NCBI GenBank assembly: GCA_041570195.1
Contig: JBFFWQ010000175.1
Location: 1-8,933 of the forward strand
Direction: 5' to 3'
DNA: 8,933 nt
Origin: UBA11865 sp041570195
GTDB taxonomy: Bacteria; Chloroflexota; Anaerolineae; Promineifilales; Promineifilaceae
Shown here: piece by piece, positions 5,807 through 8,933 of the stretch
Layout of the letters: each line of letters opens with the position of its first letter
Position numbering within the stretch: the stretch's first letter is position 1
The notes under the pieces: generated by a model
Database searches by the model: none
Told to the model about the DNA's origin: nothing
Seen by the model: the letters and a program-made list of their open reading frames with translations, nothing else
Program-made: the position numbers and the translations under genes

Positions 5807-6583
5807 TTGAAAGCGGCCCAAGCTGATCTGGTGGAAAAGGAACGGCTGGAGAGGGAGCTGGAGATCGCCGCCGACGTTCAGCGAACGCTTTTGCCTACGA
5901 GCTTTCCCGAATACGACGACTATCGATTTGCCGCCTACCTGAGCCCTGCGCGCAGGGTCGGTGGAGACTTCTACGACGCAATTGCGCTGGACGACGAGCA
6001 TGTGGGTCTGTTGCTGGCCGATGTGGCAGACAAGAGCGTACAAGCGGCTCTATTCATGGCCGTGACCCGAACCCTGTTCATGGTCGAGAGCAGGCGGTCA
6101 TTATCGGCAGCGCAGGTTGCTCTGGCCGTTCACCAGGGGGTGATGGACGTAGCGCCCAGCGCAGACATTTTCGTAACCGCTTTTTATGGCGTCTTGCACC
6201 GGCCGAGCGGCAAGCTCAGCTACATCAGCGCCGGTCACGAAAGACCGATGCTGGTCCGTAGCGGCGAGCAGATCAGTCAAATCAAAGGCAACGGCCGTTT
6301 TTTAGGCATGCTGGATCCCCTTGAATTGGACGAATTCGAAGTTGACCTGCAGCAGGGCGACCGCTTACTGGTATTCAGTGACGGCGTGCCTGACGCGATC
6401 GACCAGGCCGGCCGGCAATATGGTTATGAGCGTATGATGCGCTACCTGAAGAAAAATCATGAACTGCCAGTAAGATTCCTGGTTGATGGTCTGGCCTCTG
6501 ATGTCGCCGCGTGGCGCGGCAACGCGCCGGCTTTTGACGACCTGACATTATTGGCGCTCGAAGTCATGGCGGACAATGGCTAG
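5807..6583 (+). CDS. SpoIIE/RsbU-type PP2C protein serine/threonine phosphatase
   Basis: A 258-residue phosphatase from TTG 5807. Enzymes of this type dephosphorylate STAS-domain anti-sigma-factor antagonists or similar phosphoproteins in partner-switching control. A coiled-coil linker (about 1-22, KAAQADLVEKERLERELEIA) leads into DVQRTLLP (23-30), the standard start of the SpoIIE/RsbU domain. Metal-site motifs are visible: VGGDFYD (51-57), ADVADKSVQAALFM (70-83), YISAGH (138-143), FSDGVPDA (189-196) and FDDLTLL (243-249). The usual GDVSGKG is changed to ADVADKS, with the key Asp kept. No ATG is available for this frame after the upstream TAA; TTG 5807 is the first usable start, 11 nt after AGGAGG. 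Its signal input is probably the cNMP domain just upstream. It overlaps the next gene by 8 nt. No anti-sigma or STAS partner is encoded in the window. Confidence 0.9.
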   Translation: MKAAQADLVEKERLERELEIAADVQRTLLPTSFPEYDDYRFAAYLSPARRVGGDFYDAIALDDEHVGLLLADVADKSVQAALFMAVTRTLFMVESRRSLSAAQVALAVHQGVMDVAPSADIFVTAFYGVLHRPSGKLSYISAGHERPMLVRSGEQISQIKGNGRFLGMLDPLELDEFEVDLQQGDRLLVFSDGVPDAIDQAGRQYGYERMMRYLKKNHELPVRFLVDGLASDVAAWRGNAPAFDDLTLLALEVMADNG

Positions 6584-7151
6584 GTACGAACGCCCGCCTG
6601 ACCCGAATCGATCACCGCAAGAGTTCGTGGAATATCAGAAGCGGCCGCGCGAATCAAACGGTGGTGAACCAACGCCCTGGAAGTGGCTGGGTCTTGGTAT
6701 TATCGTCACCCTGGTTGGTCTGGGGATAGCCGGGATATTCTTGAGCCTGTTCCTGTTTCGTGAACCACTGCCGGTGTCACTACCGGAGCCCACTATCATT
6801 CGGCTGACAGCGCCTGCCGGCGTCGCCGCATCGGCTACGGCGCCGCTGCCCACGGCGACCACACTGCCCACGCTCACACCACCACCGACACCGGATTTGT
6901 CAATCGCGCCGGAAGCAATTACCGTAGGATTTTATGCCGCGGTGGCCAATACAGATAACGTGGGCGTAAGCTTGCGTGGTGGCCCGAGCACGGACAACAT
7001 ACGCCTGCTGCTTATTCCGGAGGGCGGGGCGATTCGCGTTATCGGCGGCCCGGAAGAAGGTAGCGGTTTGATTTGGTGGCAAGTACAACTAGACGACGGC
7101 ACGGAAGGCTGGGTCGCCGGGGACTTCCTGATTCCGGCCGCCGCGCCATAG
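6576..7151 (+). CDS. Membrane-anchored SH3b-domain protein
   Basis: A 191-residue protein of unknown function with a clear three-part plan. The N-terminus (1-36) is polar and probably cytoplasmic (RPPDPNRSPQEFVEYQKRPR). One transmembrane helix spans about 37-61. A Pro/Thr/Ala-rich linker (about 63-107) carries the C-terminus outward. Residues about 116-187 resemble a bacterial SH3 domain, with NVGVSLRGGPSTDN corresponding to the usual 'LNVRSGPSTSY', then a Gly-rich turn, WWQVQLDDGTEGWVAGDFL and a short end. Such domains often bind cell-wall or peptide ligands. The ATG overlaps the phosphatase stop (ATGGCTAG), so translation is probably coupled. It may act as an envelope partner of the phosphatase, but that is position-based inference only. 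Confidence 0.82.
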   Translation: MARYERPPDPNRSPQEFVEYQKRPRESNGGEPTPWKWLGLGIIVTLVGLGIAGIFLSLFLFREPLPVSLPEPTIIRLTAPAGVAASATAPLPTATTLPTLTPPPTPDLSIAPEAITVGFYAAVANTDNVGVSLRGGPSTDNIRLLLIPEGGAIRVIGGPEEGSGLIWWQVQLDDGTEGWVAGDFLIPAAAP

Positions 7152-7165
7152 AACCCGAGAGAGCA

Positions 7166-7930
7166 GTGACGAAGTTGAGGCGTCGCCTGAGCACCGTGAT
7201 AATCGGATTGTGCATTCATGCACTAGTAATCGCCAGTCTTGGCCAAGCGGCCGCCCAAGACGGCGATGGCGAAGCACTGACCCTGAGCATGAGGCGAAAC
7301 TTCGGCTATGGTCTGGGTGCGCAGATACAGGGCAGGTTTTCCTATCAAGTGAGTGGCCCGGACGATCTAGTGCGCGTCGAATTCTTGCTGGACGGGCAGG
7401 TTATCGGCGCAGATGGCGAGGCTCCTTTCGCCTTTCAATTCAATACCGGTGACTTCTCTGAGGGACTGCATCGGCTGTCGGCCGTTGGTTACACGGTCGA
7501 TGGGCGAGAGTCGCTTTCGAATGCTATCATCCGCCAATTTGTGTCGACCAGCTTGGTAACGATAGGCGGTGTGGCATTGGTTGTTATCGTCGTGGCTTTC
7601 AGAGTCGGTAGCCATTTTCTGGCTCGTAGATCGAGCCGGGGGCGGGTGACGAGCGGCAGCTATGGCTTTCTAGGCGGCGCGGTATGTCCAAATTGCGGCC
7701 GACCATTTGGCCTGCATTGGTGGAGCTTGAAGTTGGGAATAGGCCGCTACGATCGTTGCCCGCACTGTAGGAAGTGGAATATGCAACAGCGGGCTTCAGC
7801 AGCTGCGCTGGCGGAGGCCAAAGAACTGCTGAGTGGCAGCGTTACTGCCCAAAAAGAAGCAGGCGATACACAGAAAGAGCAAGAGGCCCTGCGAAGGCGG
7901 ATCGAAGAATCGCGGTACGATGAAGGATAA
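7166..7930 (+). CDS. Membrane protein with extracytoplasmic Ig-like domain and cytoplasmic zinc ribbon
   Basis: A 254-residue protein of unknown function. Residues 1-30 look like a signal peptide (TKLRRRL, hydrophobic core, AAA before Gln31). Residues about 50-126 resemble a bacterial Ig-like fold (VRVEFLLDGQVIGADGEAPFAFQFNT...GLHRLSAVGYTVDGRES). A transmembrane helix follows at about 129-146. The inner part has C174-X2-C177 and C198-X2-C201, two CPxC knuckles that form a likely zinc ribbon with two tryptophans between them, and ends in an Ala/Glu/Lys-rich helix (about 212-254). The open frame reaches back to 7073, but that would add 31 Arg-rich residues, overlap the SH3b gene by 79 nt and bury the signal peptide. 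GTG at 7166, with GAGAGA just upstream and 14 nt after the preceding stop, is the better start. Its stop region provides the ribosome site of ligA. Confidence 0.8.
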   Translation: MTKLRRRLSTVIIGLCIHALVIASLGQAAAQDGDGEALTLSMRRNFGYGLGAQIQGRFSYQVSGPDDLVRVEFLLDGQVIGADGEAPFAFQFNTGDFSEGLHRLSAVGYTVDGRESLSNAIIRQFVSTSLVTIGGVALVVIVVAFRVGSHFLARRSSRGRVTSGSYGFLGGAVCPNCGRPFGLHWWSLKLGIGRYDRCPHCRKWNMQQRASAAALAEAKELLSGSVTAQKEAGDTQKEQEALRRRIEESRYDEG

Positions 7931-7932
7931 GT

Positions 7933-8933
7933 ATGTCAACGAATGCTGAGGACCAGGTTGCTCGCTTGCGTGAGCAAGGCGCTCGCTTACGCGAGCAGAT
8001 CAGTTACCATCTTTACCGCTACCATGTACTGGATGCGCCGGTCATCAGCGACGCGGAATATGATGCGCTGTATGGCGAATTGGTAGAATTGGAAGCGGCA
8101 AATCCAGAGTTGATCATGCCCGACTCGCCAACGCAGCGGACCGGCGCCGAGCCGCTGGACGCCTTTGAGAAGGTTCAGCACCCAGAACCGATGTTGAGCC
8201 TGGCCAATGCCTTTGACATCGACGGTCTCTATGCCTGGCGCAGTCGCATCGGCCGCCTGCTTCCAGAAGGGACAAAGCTTGATTACGTGGTGGAGCCGAA
8301 GATCGACGGGTTGACGGTCGTGCTGACCTATCGCGATGGCCGCTTCGTGCGAGGGGCTACCCGAGGCAACGGCGAGGTGGGCGAAGATATCACTCAGAAT
8401 CTGCGCACGATCTTCTCGGTACCCAAAAGGATACCGGTCGACCCCGGTAGCGAATTGAGCGGTCCGGCTTATCTGGTTGTTCGAGGTGAAGCGTTTTTGC
8501 CGTTAGATAAGTTCGAGGAACTAAACCGGTCAAGACTGGCCGAAGGGCAGCCACTCTATATGAATCCGCGAAACACGGCCGCCGGTTCACTGCGCCAACT
8601 TGATCCAGCGGCCACGGCCGACCGACCGCTGACCTTGTTTTGCTACGATATCATCGTCTGGGACGGGATCTCCGTGCCTAACCGACAGTGGGAGCGATTG
8701 CAGCTCTTAAGGGATCTAGGCTTCCCGGTTTCGCCGGACATAGCGTTCGGCGAGGATCTGGATGGTGTCGCCGGACTGTACGAGCGCTGGATAGAGAAAA
8801 GAAACGAAATCAACTACGAGGTGGACGGCCTGGTCATCAAGATCGATGACCAGGTATTGGCCAAAAGCCTCGGTTTTACCGGCAAAGACCCACGAGGCGC
8901 CCTGGCCATGAAGTTCCCGGCCCAAGTGAAAAC
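7933..8933 (+). CDS. ligA: NAD-dependent DNA ligase LigA (N-terminal half; runs off the right edge)
   Basis: The first 333 residues of an NAD-dependent DNA ligase, the enzyme that seals nicks in replication and repair. The Ia domain that recognises NMN is present (ISYHLYRYHVLDAPVISDAEYDALYGEL, about 23-50). The nucleotidyltransferase domain has EPKIDG with the AMP-accepting Lys123, TRGNGEVGEDIT, VRGEAF, NPRNTAAGSLRQLDP, NYEVDGLVIKID and MKFPAQ near the edge. All adenylation-domain motifs seen are intact. The OB-fold, zinc finger, HhH and BRCT regions lie beyond the window; the whole protein should be about 670 residues. ATG 7933 is 2 nt after the previous stop, and AAGGA (7923-7927) overlaps that gene's end, so expression is probably coupled. 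Residues 10-16 and 17-23 are a tandem duplication (ARLREQ twice). Confidence 0.97.
   Translation, partial: MSTNAEDQVARLREQGARLREQISYHLYRYHVLDAPVISDAEYDALYGELVELEAANPELIMPDSPTQRTGAEPLDAFEKVQHPEPMLSLANAFDIDGLYAWRSRIGRLLPEGTKLDYVVEPKIDGLTVVLTYRDGRFVRGATRGNGEVGEDITQNLRTIFSVPKRIPVDPGSELSGPAYLVVRGEAFLPLDKFEELNRSRLAEGQPLYMNPRNTAAGSLRQLDPAATADRPLTLFCYDIIVWDGISVPNRQWERLQLLRDLGFPVSPDIAFGEDLDGVAGLYERWIEKRNEINYEVDGLVIKIDDQVLAKSLGFTGKDPRGALAMKFPAQVK
7960..8001 (+). repeat. 21-bp tandem duplication at the start of ligA, each copy able to form a hairpin
   Basis: Copies at 7960-7980 and 7981-8001 encode ARLREQG and ARLREQI. They differ at three silent third positions and in the last codon. Each begins with a hairpin: GCTCGC-TTGC-GTGAGC (one G-U pair) and GCTCGC-TTAC-GCGAGC (six perfect pairs). 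The duplication sits in the N-terminal helix of the NMN-binding Ia domain and keeps frame. Confidence 0.7.

Noticed and set aside
7073..7165. Upstream extension of the Ig-like/zinc-ribbon protein
   Set aside because: It would add an Arg-rich leader, overlap the SH3b gene by 79 nt and bury the signal peptide; GTG 7166 fits better.

Overview
The window looks like chromosome from a member of the Chloroflexota, probably an Anaerolineae- or Caldilineae-like lineage. That assignment rests on family resemblance and gene style, not on a search. The clues are a solute-binding lipoprotein with a long Pro-Ala-Glu-Glu stalk, a cyclic-nucleotide-binding/SpoIIE phosphatase pair, a PolX with fused Pol-beta and PHP domains, and a LigA adenylation domain containing a GKDPRGA block. 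There are no tRNA or rRNA genes, insertion sequences or CRISPR arrays.

Left part (1-3278, minus strand): a peptide/nickel-type ABC importer operon. Transcription runs from the solute-binding lipoprotein (3278-1458), past an intercistronic hairpin, to a DppB/OppB-type permease (1306-227) and a DppC/OppC-type permease (212 to beyond the left edge). The binding protein is the most striking item. Its core is complete, but its order appears circularly permuted: the segment that normally forms the N-terminus (about 120 residues) sits at the C-terminus, joined directly to the usual C-terminal end.

Middle (3279-3511): a divergent intergenic region with a candidate minus-strand promoter, short palindromes, and a perfect TATAAT box placed so that the polX transcript would be leaderless or nearly so.

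Right part (3512-8933, plus strand): polX (HhH, Pol-beta and PHP domains, all catalytic motifs visible); a degenerate heptanucleotide repeat; a cyclic-nucleotide-binding domain and a SpoIIE/PP2C phosphatase in the same frame, separated by one TAA; a membrane-anchored SH3b protein; a membrane protein with an outside Ig-like domain and an inside zinc ribbon; and the first half of ligA. From the cNMP gene onward the genes are very tightly packed (8-nt overlap, then gaps of 14 and 2 nt), which suggests one transcription unit. It mixes phosphatase-based signalling, two uncharacterised envelope proteins and DNA ligase. The physiological link between these parts is not evident from sequence.

The two observations most worth following are the permuted binding protein and the single stop codon that splits what reads as one cNMP-coiled coil-SpoIIE protein.
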